Of a stretch of 64,000 bases of DNA, positions 21,401 through 28,011 are shown piece by piece. A model generated the notes under the pieces. It was not told the origin of the DNA. It made no database searches and saw only the letters and a program-made list of their open reading frames with translations. Source of the DNA: Elusimicrobiota bacterium (GTDB lineage: Bacteria > Elusimicrobiota > Elusimicrobia > 2-02-FULL-39-32); assembly GCA_016180425.1 (NCBI GenBank), contig JACPBF010000012.1, positions 1-64,000 on the forward strand. The letters run 5' to 3'. Made by a program: the position numbers and the translations under genes. Every line of letters starts with the position of its first letter. Position 1 is the stretch's first letter.

Positions 21401-24400
21401 ATAGGATTGAGAAAGAATAGGATTTTGCTTAAGATGAGATTCAAATTCATGAATAAAAGTCTCCAATGTTCCATTCCCAGGACTATTCCCTTGATCTTCC
21501 CACTCATCTAGGAAAGAGACGATTCCCCAAGGCATGAGCTTCTTATAAATATTTTCCATACCATTCTTAGCAAAATAGCTTTCCGCAGCCTCATGAAATA
21601 ATCCAATGGGGTCATCCAATAAAAAATCAGCAATGGCAATGGTTTGCCCTTTGTGGCTTCCATCCACTTTTACTCTGCTAATTCCAAAGATAGAATCGCT
21701 ATTTTCTTCCAAAACTAAAAAGGTTTCAGGCAGCTTTAGCAAAGCATAATCAATGATCTCTTTTGCTAAACTATCCTCTGTTTGCTTTTTTAAACTATTC
21801 AGAGATCCTTTTACTCCATAGGATGGCAGCATTTGAGCTTTGATCTCTATTTCTTTCTCCTCACCGGTTTCTAGATTCTTAACTTTTGCAGAAACTTTCC
21901 CTTGATTCTGCCCTGTCTCGGTATAGGTTGGAACGGAAAGGATCTGATATTTCCCCATCAATCCTGCTTCCATCAAATCCAAAGGAGGCGATGGCGGAGA
22001 AAAAAACACGCTTATCCATTGGAGTACCCGAAGCAATGAAACAACAACACGAAACTTTACCCCTTGTCCCCAGGACTTCAGCGGTTTCAACTGATCTTTT
22101 AAGAAATTAAGTAAGTTCTTAAAATTCAAAAATTTAGCAAAAGCATGAACAAATCCTACAGTGACCATCTGCTTCCAAAAACTCACCTTCCCCGGATAAA
22201 TATTAAAGTTGTAATCCCCTATTTGCAGAGATTTAAAAACAACCCGCCCTTCTTTGCCAGTTTTATATGGAATATCCTTGTGAGTAGCTTCTAGTTCAAT
22301 GGAGCTTGAGTTGTGTCCATTCATCCCCTGAAAGTCAAAAGAGATGGCAACTTTCTGCAATACCAATTTTTTCTGATCCATATCTAATTCCTTCCAAAAT
22401 TCTCTAGCTTCATCCTTGATGTTGATCTCAAGGTTCTGAATAGTTTTAAATTTTCCTTTCTCTTTTTCTTGATTAAAGTAAACCATGACAGCTTCCTGGA
22501 TTTTCTCTTTAACAACATCATTTAACCCGGGATATTGCTGTAACTCTTTTTTAATAAAGCTCCCCAATGCTAAAACCAAATACATTCTCTCTAAAAAAGA
22601 AAAAATCGGAATCTTTTCATTCCCCATCTCCAACTGCGCAGTGCCCAGATGCGATTTAAGGTTAATGCGCTCTCCTGTAAAAAGTTTTTCCAAAGGAGTC
22701 TTATCCCTGCGAAAGATTTCAAGATAATCAGTTCCAGCGCCTTCTATAGCCCCGAGTTTAGGGGCAAGCACTGCATACGCAACCTTTTTATTTTTTAAAA
22801 TTTGTGTCATGCCATGAGTGTGGAAACCTCCTGCCACTAACACAGCAAGTTGGTTCTGATTATTTGAATCTCCCATCCCCACTTTCTTTAAGAGATTGAT
22901 GACCAACGCCTCATCCCGCAAGATTGCAGCTCGATTAAAATTCTCAAAGGGCTCTAAGGTTTGAAAAATTGAAAAATTTGAGGGAATCAGGGAGTTTAAG
23001 GATTCTTGAGTTTTATCATTTAATGTTTGTTCATTGCTAAGCTCTACCTTCCTCATCCCTCCAAACCTAAACTCCTCAATCCTTTTCTCTATCTTCTTAA
23101 TCTCTTCTTTTCTTGCCTCATAACATTTCCATTCCTCTGGGCTCAGCTGAAAACTCACTAATTTTTCTACTAACCTTAAATCTCCTGAAAGCTGAACAAT
23201 TTCTCTTTCCTTTGGTTTTTGAATTAAAGATTCTATTCGTTTTTTTTCTAAAGCATCTATCTCTGAAAATAATTCATCGCTGCGAATAGTATCGCTGATT
23301 AAAACATAGCGAATGTATTGATCCATTGCAGGAAAATCTTTAAGGGTTATTTTATAAGCAGCGCACAAATCTCTTAAATACTGATAAAACGCTCCATAAC
23401 TAATGTTGCCTAACCTGTAAGCTAAACTTGCAGAGGCTAAATCCTTTAGCTCCTCTTTTGAAATTTTTTCTACCAATGCATTAGATAATGCGCGTCTCTC
23501 TTTTTCAATCTTTTCATAATTTAAAGACTCTTCCAAAGTCAAAGCATTAATATATTTTTGTATCATTCCAGAATCAGCTGGAATTCCCTGCTTAGTTAAT
23601 AATTTTAGAACCTCGCTCAATTTTATTTGATCCTGGTGATATTGAATCATCTTGCGATCCAAATTTTGAAGATCCTGATTAAAATTCTTTTCTTTAAGTT
23701 GAGTGAGCGAACTTTCCCACCCCTGAACAACCTCTTTTATTTTTTTCTCTAATGGCAAACTCTCTTTCAATGCCTTTACATGTTTAAGATAAAGGGATTC
23801 ATCCTCAATTCCCCAAAATAAAATCGGCTGGAAAAACTGTTTGCTAGATGGCTGGGAACCAGAAGATATAAGACCTTCAGCGCTTTGAGGTACTCCAGCG
23901 CCTTGAACAGTTTCAGTACCTTGAGCGCCTCCAGTGGCTCTAACACTTCCAGAGGCAAGCCCTTCTCTATCTCTTAGACCGTAAGTCATCCCCACATACT
24001 CTGGTCCGGAAATGAATGATTCTTTCAGGAAATAGTCGGAAACCTCTTTGCTAATCTCTTTATCTGGAAAGGAACGATAGGGAGAAAAATTAAATGGACC
24101 ATGCGCTCCTTCCAGGCCAACAATCATAGGGGAAATTAAATTGGAGTCAGTTCGAGGACTGCTCGCTAAAGATTCAATAATTCTGGCAATATTCCTTTGA
24201 GCTTCCAGATTTTCATGCGCGTCCTGAACATGAATAATCATAAAATCCCCTGGTTTCCAATTGGGCGGGAGATAAAGTTCTCTTAAACTTGCATAACTAA
24301 TGGATAGGGATTTAAACCAGGATGGGAGAATTCGAAGCCTTGATTTTAAATCATTTGGCAGTTTAGGAATTGCAGAACCAGATAAGCCAACAGATGTTTT

Positions 24401-24742
24401 AGGAATAGCAGTGGGAAGTAAATTTAAATTAATGGATGGGATTTGAGAAAGCAGCCCTTCCCCTAATTCAGGCGCAGGAACCTTTGCAAGTAAAGTTCCT
24501 TTTTTCTCACTCTCAGTCTCAATCTCACCCCCCTTCTCAAGATCTTCCTGCCCTTTATTAACTCTATCAGCAGCAGCTTTTCTCTCCTGCCAGAGTTTTG
24601 CGACTTTGGTTTCTCTGCGAGATTTTACCGCAGGTTCAATAATCCCGTAAGCCACCTGCACATAAAAGAAAACAACCGCCATGCCTAAAGCGGTATGGCG
24701 AGTCCATTGGGAAGTGTGCCTCTTAGAGTCTGGGTTGCGCAT
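9485..24742 (-). CDS. Giant Tiki-like / M48 / UbiB-kinase / CPBP-like multidomain protein (~5085 aa)
   Basis: Start chosen at the ATG at 24742; a TTG at 24856 opens the frame but lies in the leader terminator. A hydrophobic segment near residue 20 looks like a signal anchor. Modules in order: a Tiki/TraB/ChaN-like domain with EGAHG (about 212) and GGFHTHG (about 642); an M48-type metalloprotease with HEIVH (1392) and a QDAD helix; a Pro-rich linker; an ABC1/UbiB kinase-like domain with GVKMAQ (about 2979), ADPHGGN (about 3212) and LIDSG; a membrane segment with E-E-x3-R (about 3378) and F-x3-H, as in CPBP intramembrane proteases; a second M48 site HETGH (3604); and a second UbiB-like domain with GVKLGQ (about 4742), HADLHSGN (about 4962) and LLDFG. 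The C-terminus ends in a repeat-derived RTRAFSG. Joint protease and kinase activity in the envelope is inferred. Expression appears to be under a c-di-GMP riboswitch. Confidence 0.9.
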   Translation of the reverse strand: MRNPDSKRHTSQWTRHTALGMAVVFFYVQVAYGIIEPAVKSRRETKVAKLWQERKAAADRVNKGQEDLEKGGEIETESEKKGTLLAKVPAPELGEGLLSQIPSINLNLLPTAIPKTSVGLSGSAIPKLPNDLKSRLRILPSWFKSLSISYASLRELYLPPNWKPGDFMIIHVQDAHENLEAQRNIARIIESLASSPRTDSNLISPMIVGLEGAHGPFNFSPYRSFPDKEISKEVSDYFLKESFISGPEYVGMTYGLRDREGLASGSVRATGGAQGTETVQGAGVPQSAEGLISSGSQPSSKQFFQPILFWGIEDESLYLKHVKALKESLPLEKKIKEVVQGWESSLTQLKEKNFNQDLQNLDRKMIQYHQDQIKLSEVLKLLTKQGIPADSGMIQKYINALTLEESLNYEKIEKERRALSNALVEKISKEELKDLASASLAYRLGNISYGAFYQYLRDLCAAYKITLKDFPAMDQYIRYVLISDTIRSDELFSEIDALEKKRIESLIQKPKEREIVQLSGDLRLVEKLVSFQLSPEEWKCYEARKEEIKKIEKRIEEFRFGGMRKVELSNEQTLNDKTQESLNSLIPSNFSIFQTLEPFENFNRAAILRDEALVINLLKKVGMGDSNNQNQLAVLVAGGFHTHGMTQILKNKKVAYAVLAPKLGAIEGAGTDYLEIFRRDKTPLEKLFTGERINLKSHLGTAQLEMGNEKIPIFSFLERMYLVLALGSFIKKELQQYPGLNDVVKEKIQEAVMVYFNQEKEKGKFKTIQNLEINIKDEAREFWKELDMDQKKLVLQKVAISFDFQGMNGHNSSSIELEATHKDIPYKTGKEGRVVFKSLQIGDYNFNIYPGKVSFWKQMVTVGFVHAFAKFLNFKNLLNFLKDQLKPLKSWGQGVKFRVVVSLLRVLQWISVFFSPPSPPLDLMEAGLMGKYQILSVPTYTETGQNQGKVSAKVKNLETGEEKEIEIKAQMLPSYGVKGSLNSLKKQTEDSLAKEIIDYALLKLPETFLVLEENSDSIFGISRVKVDGSHKGQTIAIADFLLDDPIGLFHEAAESYFAKNGMENIYKKLMPWGIVSFLDEWEDQGNSPGNGTLETFIHEFESHLKQNPILSQSYLIKGKDEELTFAPQYQEIISYYFYYRDWDLSEKELFPHTFLRGSGRTLREIYAQWEALGKALTHDSLVEFIEYAHEEYSYQIPLRESHLLLLNLKQGFKGKEVLFGLQDRAFGEEKNQELSSKLSEQAKENKPDSETGILEVVNYLGEAGGKVGAEQGAQKGDKYIYDPVVKTAFITKLKSEKSLISKEDDEFRALYEETEKIFKDVLGAARDYLISTGERDRAEGLIDAELFLADLNSANAGAYLYFNFVVINMGLFKELLKQGTLTKDLIAFILAHEIVHLIQFREDLDAGRIQLNAGFKSIDDLIAGKLGQHIDKYGREQDADVRAVELVNNAGYSVSEITLFFEKMAKEKKFRSKFSVMIDKHAPPETRIEYLKKIRKRGNWRKVKAEETEKFSQQTIVELNGERSKNRGMQARLLAMDSLEELEESAKNAENMDELEFLISWGMTSALKKISNGVAKDEIRNIVSSDLIQEIEDAIRKLHEFLERTYTFRSHTILKSKHLWGAPYFDLRRDSSVEEILAYCILSVLATGELPERGSLDWDKASDEELRLYSLVSKLLKEIYFPLLLENKRIRSVSKEKDRVIDVIRKRAESLISYREDPLAFFRMMSLRERPDKDVLGGYSDIREAIEIRERMEGMVKDLGLEDLIRVYKSAVYPHKIGFDLEDENKRFEGFLSEFYSFKNEIFLKYRYLVLDKISSYFPSMSLGELLGILDLILHKEKEFLGKGYWDIEKLVNSIIQELGKQGRKLKDDRRVLLSYFLKNESLHSIEAVGDFVYQELLKDPNSKVIREAIHSSAHLRKQVLRSYISAIQSQNSNKILFFDNLRNGEIKEMIELFLIGRGATVSALFMGMESDFGSIYRALINRFSFSLNELQGLKILKVFIVSHDKVRRNESGYKPLKMGDLSELLWYKVRALHTPDEKEFLKQECARILAEAGFSMDKLPESEQIFQLIYFFDSGGVLSANDFNQKALEMIQDPLIKKKDLEILALFLNSNYLRKKQEEQGIPTLFSIERIDKGQAGIDMSYFYGAPSPEEVILNKAFYQAQTWSEFIVYFNTMVYLKMTGQEKEVERMLKVDKSPGDYSMFQGELVHGEFENLPPEDKPDKPDEPNKPKDVSTEPKEVIHFFGKIGESEFLRKMRIPLIRAFERIFKNLIFGVPKYLDRRDFLREGQEGSELFQYLLNSEKEFLELLKEIKIFLPKSILRDYMLLHLLAKMVHKVDPAFKLEGRIDLKKLKKALGHLQENKEILGVLEEIAPLLSYDKRMEVINSTLLSYWGLKKSGNKKSGLGGRDYKEIKYTDSLPEVDGLKEKFEIKLEDMYKIKLREIFIKPFSFIKPSLLQRIFAAVKGFGEKIVLFLKRLVGTIRQFIIVLFKVIRGFLVDTAQFLSASFKTIGEVEVIWDFLDLYQKYRYLKNYHLELIDGADSDKERYIQAVKEFLGVRYNQELEKLDIDFADRQVENYFREELLRRLYEDRWTMVLVRWLIIFYLRIVHPQTKVELLHFGFQEKETHLDTAIPELIGSHIEKVMLDPLKPFNEKREYIKKMFQRASPVRDKYLEILSENEIVGLSADPKKREELLKNLSSLLAEFSNPYFKDKYSVFSWELERSLKPNLYVPSKEMSSDEHYNCIERNVRVTQKYFESGYLRDDLLLSILEVARTDEEYGLIKGLLYQYKGDVIKDKKTTETVFYEDHLKSFIQDASAKDKKEILLWILGVKKKPLLIIELEEFFGIQLDRLKETLVGESKARFKIENDGIHLNRLGKSAKEEFIRRMFVGENGILETDGEYESFMEAVFEKVMPKEGEVPKRKLKAILQTVLNQSNVERKLKIVQALSINLGAVLEGEEANESEIIAKFFESLGLVGVKMAQVLAHSYDISLTQDLREALNNLSSRADPLSKMVVFETIENVYPGGFKENFEVVGNPLGSASVKIVYTVKRKGASTEHVIKIKRPEVAQMMEEDLKFLKKVLEELKRKGFKIPDGLGDRISGAIAEDVDFQNEQRITKRFEQQINEVNEKSPYKLSDGKTVVEMDIARIHEGTIHQDVTMETDLAGGISLDKEEKLIAAGILNKKELEEVKQAIFDFLMKQMFEYGFYLADPHGGNFHILREGDKIKVILIDSGSAEEVARTPNNQRDLLEAMIWLSVNPGKSIPKEYLYTSVFFTKAGYLSKHLSEEQKLNIIFKYFVDRSLSPETFMEQVKEKFKSQMSAGDKMRFLFKDLGKKIKMSKESKSADILAPIVQPEKFKSWQQRVIYYVGVSIGEEAIYRWIGFVGLPMAFSFLGWDSLIGLTIGIVWSLPGFLFSHTIVRWLKYRDSGKWQGWHEELAKEFSGGFFRSRAFSTILFNLPFFLFPGHPILTLTVSVLIHFVWEIIDAYQMKLLPSFILRMNGRQSKELSPQARARIDKIRRISGIIDPSYEIVRIAETLAKAALRDLGLPEQEYLFVVSDSDDINAGFYPNEKVIEFNWGLLQFLKRNKILDKDTIKFILGHETGHSMISEQESADPNYKHSSLSREYRADEYGLTAIDKGDGKRAYTPMAAFRFMEALKKEEKSVEITTTHPHTHRRLVKIFNDIRHSYWRYLHGEPEGISESLLNVKRSERFYFDQELYGTLTFANLQESAVNATSFHDLLKVMNLFNTLLRFQTVLEEFKNPTETGVKIILEKGHLESLMAHGFSRELEEKFILDSKVNPKEYFTDEQIQEMERWAKEIALEKNITLSPELLKSLPEKLLANQIFLNLHLIEQRQGMHAKRLSPYSSFRPKLSEANDFYKPAILFWEREADIYRSRFSEFEERLEKAAKELAPELSGLSQKDKKQMVTYLYLSGLRYLKRAPHLEDHNILGYLGSLKWENPIKALEIILSHYRQFENDYLLYGVDQPWAESLQQDEQSMMHSGEGPSFEDYMDKMVVHILNEIEKKKDEFSLEELVRIYKSVAMHKRVMPQSIRNLEPLQYDKRILQLLFSKISNFNELFFSLKQLEPYLEDELEALHSHYLSEPLDKAIKNEEELLSLLDFMMGSVKFREQIVSRLELLMKKMTEEFGMEPLKAIGILDAILEKYGLENEWIDPKYDLGSRSNKPYIFSKTYMFLIGKIKDPSTQKNLIDRYYKKYNHRVHMVRYPSGPEFYTDGPLLILLKNIMKEEGLPLKEQLRFFISHGYLPDTELLSSLVNEQEKKEIFDLIMNHEQQFLNNRVHAKEFNDFVSLLAWDWFFSNEDGKLIPALNNLMRYLRPSRYNWIYLERALKTTELKALKDQDFEILFRITSLFVPSSTGLGLPDLKYSSKGSFEDGKYQSERNDYLPIWSRLKEYPKFDFSLEWGDKLLKLWLEEHRLSLEDSSWPLSQKMELVLKCYPHKSLHRNKILVDLIGDPFRMSALDFEIIFSYLEESAIKDILAKRILLEKKTLGQLKLDSYESVKEIMDFYFPVDSEIKKELLNQFLQDVEIELEELKAQSELRVTDQLARDLKKRAAHTILEHLADAIEDWEPRDKRELFEWLIGIGTEKPNELKKLEYSLKADFSDLALILETVSGVERYLFLSTLFIGPKGLLSDETNRLELVRNIFEHGTRERANDQNVLYLVFQETFNASPELKQLDLINGLFIHFLGESVKGDQAILKNLLISQLLTSFGVVGVKLGQILAKQKLITDEHLRETLEKLSDQVNPLDKRYLLNALLFDHSFGSLKRRIKTIGKLLGSASIKQGYLVKKRDGSLKAVKYVRPLARYEVKENLEIAKKVIQALRGKISGLDQISDSLMDEIDHAVHRELNIKQEVSAQKVLGRFSNGEKRNGWELRVTRIDPQLQGEQFFADEFIEGAPLKDHLISQLKRDGQFTSLQHLIYRGILRQVLIKGAYHADLHSGNIFVSLPKKAKKGGKVTLLDFGNNAKFSKKNQETFILLLAALDRLDVKQALNLVQKMIDGKKGVEGLERELEQIILNKGLDEEDKLRALKRLLDEHGIAFIGEFEVLFKERTRAFSG

Positions 24743-24840
24743 AGGGAAATTATGAGTCTTAAACCTTAAACTTTTCTTAAACTTTTTGTAACGAAAATGT
24801 AACTTTTTTAAGAACGCGTTACGCGCGCCTGCGCGCGCGA

Positions 24841-24884
24841 AAAAAGAAAAAACCAACCAGCTTTAAAAGCAAAGCTAGTTGGTT
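24841..24884 (-). terminator. Intrinsic terminator in the riboswitch leader
   Basis: Arms 24851-24864 and 24871-24884 form a 14 bp stem with one G-U pair and a 6-base loop. In the minus direction the stem is followed by a run of T residues. It lies between the aptamer and the giant gene start, as expected for a riboswitch expression platform. A second, smaller hairpin at about 24894-24912 lies between aptamer and terminator and could take part in switching. Confidence 0.8.
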
Positions 24885-24909
24885 TTTAAATAAAGTTCTT
24901 CTTAAGAAC

Positions 24910-25021
24910 TTCGGCAACCCAACTGACATGGTCCCCATTCTTTTTAAAAATTCAGGGACTTTAGTCTTGTAGCTTTGCGCCCCTTAACTTTCGTTAAAGG
25001 TAGCCTTTATCGGTTCAAACT
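24910..25021 (-). promoter_or_regulatory. Cyclic di-GMP-I (GEMM-I) riboswitch aptamer
   Basis: On the minus strand the class landmarks occur in order: an A-rich AAAGGCTA segment; a stem capped by a GAAA tetraloop (TTAAC-GAAA-GTTAA); the highly conserved GGCGCAAAGCTAC; GACTAAAG, which fits the tetraloop receptor side; a second arm; and a closing GGGTTGCCGAA. Spacing and length (~110 nt) match the family. A promoter just upstream and a terminator just downstream complete a leader for giant gene 2. The family call is from recognised motifs, not a covariance-model search. Confidence 0.85.
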
Positions 25022-25030
25022 TCTAACTTA

Positions 25031-25059
25031 TGTATAACAGGAAAACCCTAATTTTACAA
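25031..25059 (-). promoter_or_regulatory. Promoter of riboswitch-giant gene transcript
   Basis: In the minus direction TTGTAA (25059-25054) is followed after 17 bp by TATACA (25036-25031), with a TG one base upstream of the -10 box (extended -10). The start point would fall near 25024, immediately before the aptamer. Confidence 0.65.
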
Positions 25060-25159
25060 GGTGACATTTCTATTGGGCATTACTAAAAAATTCTTACAGC
25101 GGATACTGCTATTTGGGTAACAAATTGGTGATCATCTACCTGGCGTAAAAAGAACTTCT

Positions 25160-25441
25160 CTAAAATGGAATTCTGGAAAGGACAAGTTTATAAATATAGC
25201 TCCGATGCGCTATCCCTAAAATATGAATTTTATCTCTGCGAATACAGTAAACAATTCGGTAGTCTCCAACTCTTAGCTTCCAATAACCTTTTAAAGTTTT
25301 TCTTAAAGGAAGTCCATACTGTTCAGGGGAAAGTTGCAATCTTTCCTCAATCGCTTTTTTAATTCTATTTAAGATATCTCGATTTAGTTCAGGGACATCC
25401 TCTTTGAGAATCAGAGGATGATAAAGAAGTTTATAAGGCAC
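25160..25441 (-). CDS. RelE/ParE-family toxin
   Basis: A 93-residue protein beginning with GTG directly after the antitoxin stop. The fold signature is clear: an N-terminal strand, an alpha-helical stretch with LNRIKKAIEERL, a central LKGYWKLRVGDYRIVY, and a C-terminal IAHRSYIY. Members of this superfamily are mRNA interferases or gyrase inhibitors; the subfamily cannot be decided here. It forms a two-gene operon with the RHH antitoxin, in antitoxin-first order. Confidence 0.9.
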   Translation of the reverse strand: MPYKLLYHPLILKEDVPELNRDILNRIKKAIEERLQLSPEQYGLPLRKTLKGYWKLRVGDYRIVYCIRRDKIHILGIAHRSYIYKLVLSRIPF

Positions 25442-25693
25442 TTAGTGGATACGGGCCGTATTAACTGCCTTCCAAAATCTTTCATGAGAAAGCGCAGTCT
25501 TGCGATCAAAACTATGATTCCTACGATCCGCTATTTTAGAAAGTCCTACATCTTCTAAAGTTTCCAACGCTTCTGTAAGCAATACTTCTACCTGGGAAGA
25601 TAAAGACACCTTATTTCTATTAGCAAGGGATTTAATGGTAGTAAACAACGGTTTTTTCAAAACAACATTAATTCTGGGATTTTTAGTGGGCAT
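25442..25693 (-). CDS. Ribbon-helix-helix antitoxin of RelE/ParE pair
   Basis: An 83-residue protein whose N-terminal half is a ribbon-helix-helix DNA-binding domain: a short RINVVLKK strand followed by helices through FTTIKSLANR and SLSSQVEVLLTEAL. The C-terminal half should bind the toxin. ATG start with a perfect AGGAGG at 25701-25706. It probably represses its own promoter through the palindrome at 25714-25733. The stop is contiguous with the toxin start. Confidence 0.88.
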   Translation of the reverse strand: MPTKNPRINVVLKKPLFTTIKSLANRNKVSLSSQVEVLLTEALETLEDVGLSKIADRRNHSFDRKTALSHERFWKAVNTARIH

Positions 25694-25700
25694 GAATGAA

Positions 25701-25741
25701 CCTCCTATTAAAAGTGTAACACTAATGTTTCACCTTGTCAA
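25701..25741 (-). promoter_or_regulatory. Toxin-antitoxin promoter, operator and RBS
   Basis: In the minus direction TTGACA (25741-25736) is separated by 17 bp from TACACT (25718-25713), then AGGAGG precedes the antitoxin ATG. Between and over the boxes lies an inverted repeat of form GTGWAACA-N4-TGTTWCAC (25714-25733, 7 of 8 arm positions pairing). It is well placed for autorepression by the RHH protein. Confidence 0.8.
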
Positions 25742-25830
25742 CACACCCAATCAAATCTAAGATGTTACCGAACGCAGGCACGGGAGGGGGTGGCAGGCGC
25801 TCTAATTTTCCTCTATTAAACCACGCGCTC

Positions 25831-28011
25831 TTACATTCCGCCTTGATGCCGACGTAAGGACCATTCTACAAGTAAAAGCAGAACAAGCGCGGCTAAAAGC
25901 CAGGGGTTCGTCCAGAGATTTTTTTGGAAAGGTTGAACCTTGCTGGATTCGATTCTTTTAATTTTATTTTTAAGGATTTGAGGCGAAAAATTCTCTGGAG
26001 TAAAAAACTCGCCCCCGCTTACTTTAGATAATTCTTTAAGCAAAGCATGGTTAGGAAAAGGGTTTTCTAATTCTAAATCTGTCTTGAGCACCTTAAACTC
26101 TTTAAACTCTTTTATTTCATTTCCTTCAGATTGAAGCGAGGCCCCAATAGAAAACAGTCCCCCTTTTTTAGGCAGCCATTCTGCGCGATACTCAAAATTC
26201 CCTAAAGAAGTTAAAGGCAAAGCTTCTAAAATTTTGTCATTCTCAAAAACATTCACGTTCAAATTTAATTCCTTTGAAAGTTTTAAAGTTTCTGTATTTA
26301 ATAGTATCTTTATGACGATCGCTCTTGCAACTGAAGCCTCACTTTCACTTAAAATAATCTGAATGGGCTTTAAATCACTGGAAGTAGTGATCCAACGCGC
26401 TACTCCTCTCCAAAACTGGGTGTAACCAGATTGTAAACTCCCTTTTTCACTCAATTTTAAAGCCCACTGCCATGTAGAAAGTAGCGCCATGGCAATCACT
26501 CTTCCCTTTCCTTTTTCCCAGGCTACAATCGCTGGAGAGCCATCCAGAGAAATTGTGGCTAAGGCTTGAGCCCCTTCTTTTACCTTCCCAAGTTTATGGT
26601 ATCCCTTTAAAACAGGCATATTTTTCCATAAGTTTTTAGTTTCCAAAGCAGTCTCGCCTAAGTTCATAAGCGGATGCTGGCTTTGAAGAATATTGAGACT
26701 AAAAGAACCATCCTCTATTTTCTCCTTAGAATTGTCCAAAACTACTGGCAAAATTTTTTCTATCGCTGTTTGAGAATAGTTGCTTAATCCAAAAGAGTTA
26801 GAGCCGCCAATCATTAAAAAGCCTCCTCCCCCCTCTTCCACAAAACGCCTTACATTCTCTAAATCTTGGCTGCTAATGCCAAAACGTTCATAGGCAAAAT
26901 TCTCGAATATTAAAAGATCGAACTCACTCAAATTTCTATTAAAAATTTCATGAGCTGGGAATGGTATTAATGAAAGTTGATCTTCAGCCACTGGCACAAC
27001 ATTTTCTGGATTTCTTAAAATCACAAAAGAAACTAAATCAATTGAAGGATCGCTCTTAAACAGTTGCCGCAAAAAAGCATATTCTGGGCTGGGTTGGCCG
27101 CAAAGATAAAGGATCCTTAATTTTTCCCTTTTCACATTTAAGTTAAAATTTATGAGGTTGTTAGATTTTACAATCTCGCCTTTCTGCAAAGGAATTTCAA
27201 TCTGATATTCATGGAATCCGATTTCAACCGGCGTGAACTTAAATTCAAATTTTTCTTGGGGGACATCTGAATCTAAGAATATCTCTTTTGTAAAAATCTC
27301 TTCAAACTGACTCCCTTTTTTTTCTTTTAAAATAACTGGCGCCTTTTTTTTAAGAACCCCGACATTTTTAATTTCCACAACACATTCAACAGCTTTTCCT
27401 TTAAACGCAAAATCCGGAGCCCTTAAATCTCTTAAGGCAAGATCAATAAATCCCTTTTCATTTCCCATTCCTATTGTAAAAATAGAAGACAGGTTCCCCT
27501 CTCTACCAATCCTTGAAGTTTCGAAATTCTCACTGCCGTCAGAAATAACTAGAATAGGAAAATTCTCACCCTTTTGTTCCCTAGAAATCTGCTCTAGGGC
27601 TTTAAGAAGCTGGGTTTCCCGTCCTTTTGCTTCCATTTTTTCAATTTCTTTTAAAGAAGAACGAATGCAGGTTTGTGAAAATTGAAAAAAATTCAAATCA
27701 AAATTTTTCTCTAGTTCTTCCGCTGCATTTTTTAACAAACTTTTAGCTTTTGTGAGCCTATTTTGAGGATCTTCAATTCCCATGGATTTAGAAACATCCA
27801 ATAAAATTGCAAGCTTTAGTTTATTGGAATTTTTAGGGACAGTTTGAAAGGACGGCTCAACAGCTAAAAATAAAAGTAAAATAAAAACAGAGGTCCTTAA
27901 AAATTTAAACCATTTTAAAGATTGCCTTAAGACAAAAATCATCCCGGCCCCAAGAACTAAAACCAATAGAGCTACGAGCCAGTTAAAATGAGCTTGAAAA
28001 GAAGACAGCAT
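25831..28011 (-). CDS. VWA-domain membrane protein with GATase1-like region
   Basis: 726 residues. Two N-terminal TM helices lead into a von Willebrand A domain with MIDAS motif DVSKS (residues ~70-75). A beta-rich CARDB-like segment and a glutamine-amidotransferase-like region with EEGGGGFLMIGG follow. A C-terminal TM helix ends in a basic tail. This is the usual last member of MoxR/DUF58/BatA/DUF4159 operons. Its start abuts the DUF4159 gene stop, so it is co-transcribed. The family is thought to act in metal-dependent assembly or folding of envelope complexes; the actual substrate is unknown. Confidence 0.85.
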   Translation of the reverse strand: MLSSFQAHFNWLVALLVLVLGAGMIFVLRQSLKWFKFLRTSVFILLLFLAVEPSFQTVPKNSNKLKLAILLDVSKSMGIEDPQNRLTKAKSLLKNAAEELEKNFDLNFFQFSQTCIRSSLKEIEKMEAKGRETQLLKALEQISREQKGENFPILVISDGSENFETSRIGREGNLSSIFTIGMGNEKGFIDLALRDLRAPDFAFKGKAVECVVEIKNVGVLKKKAPVILKEKKGSQFEEIFTKEIFLDSDVPQEKFEFKFTPVEIGFHEYQIEIPLQKGEIVKSNNLINFNLNVKREKLRILYLCGQPSPEYAFLRQLFKSDPSIDLVSFVILRNPENVVPVAEDQLSLIPFPAHEIFNRNLSEFDLLIFENFAYERFGISSQDLENVRRFVEEGGGGFLMIGGSNSFGLSNYSQTAIEKILPVVLDNSKEKIEDGSFSLNILQSQHPLMNLGETALETKNLWKNMPVLKGYHKLGKVKEGAQALATISLDGSPAIVAWEKGKGRVIAMALLSTWQWALKLSEKGSLQSGYTQFWRGVARWITTSSDLKPIQIILSESEASVARAIVIKILLNTETLKLSKELNLNVNVFENDKILEALPLTSLGNFEYRAEWLPKKGGLFSIGASLQSEGNEIKEFKEFKVLKTDLELENPFPNHALLKELSKVSGGEFFTPENFSPQILKNKIKRIESSKVQPFQKNLWTNPWLLAALVLLLLVEWSLRRHQGGM

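Noticed and set aside
24743-24856. N-terminal extension of giant gene 2 from a TTG
   Set aside because: The TTG lies in the terminator stem of the leader, and the extension is basic and low-complexity. The ATG at 24742 precedes a plausible signal anchor.
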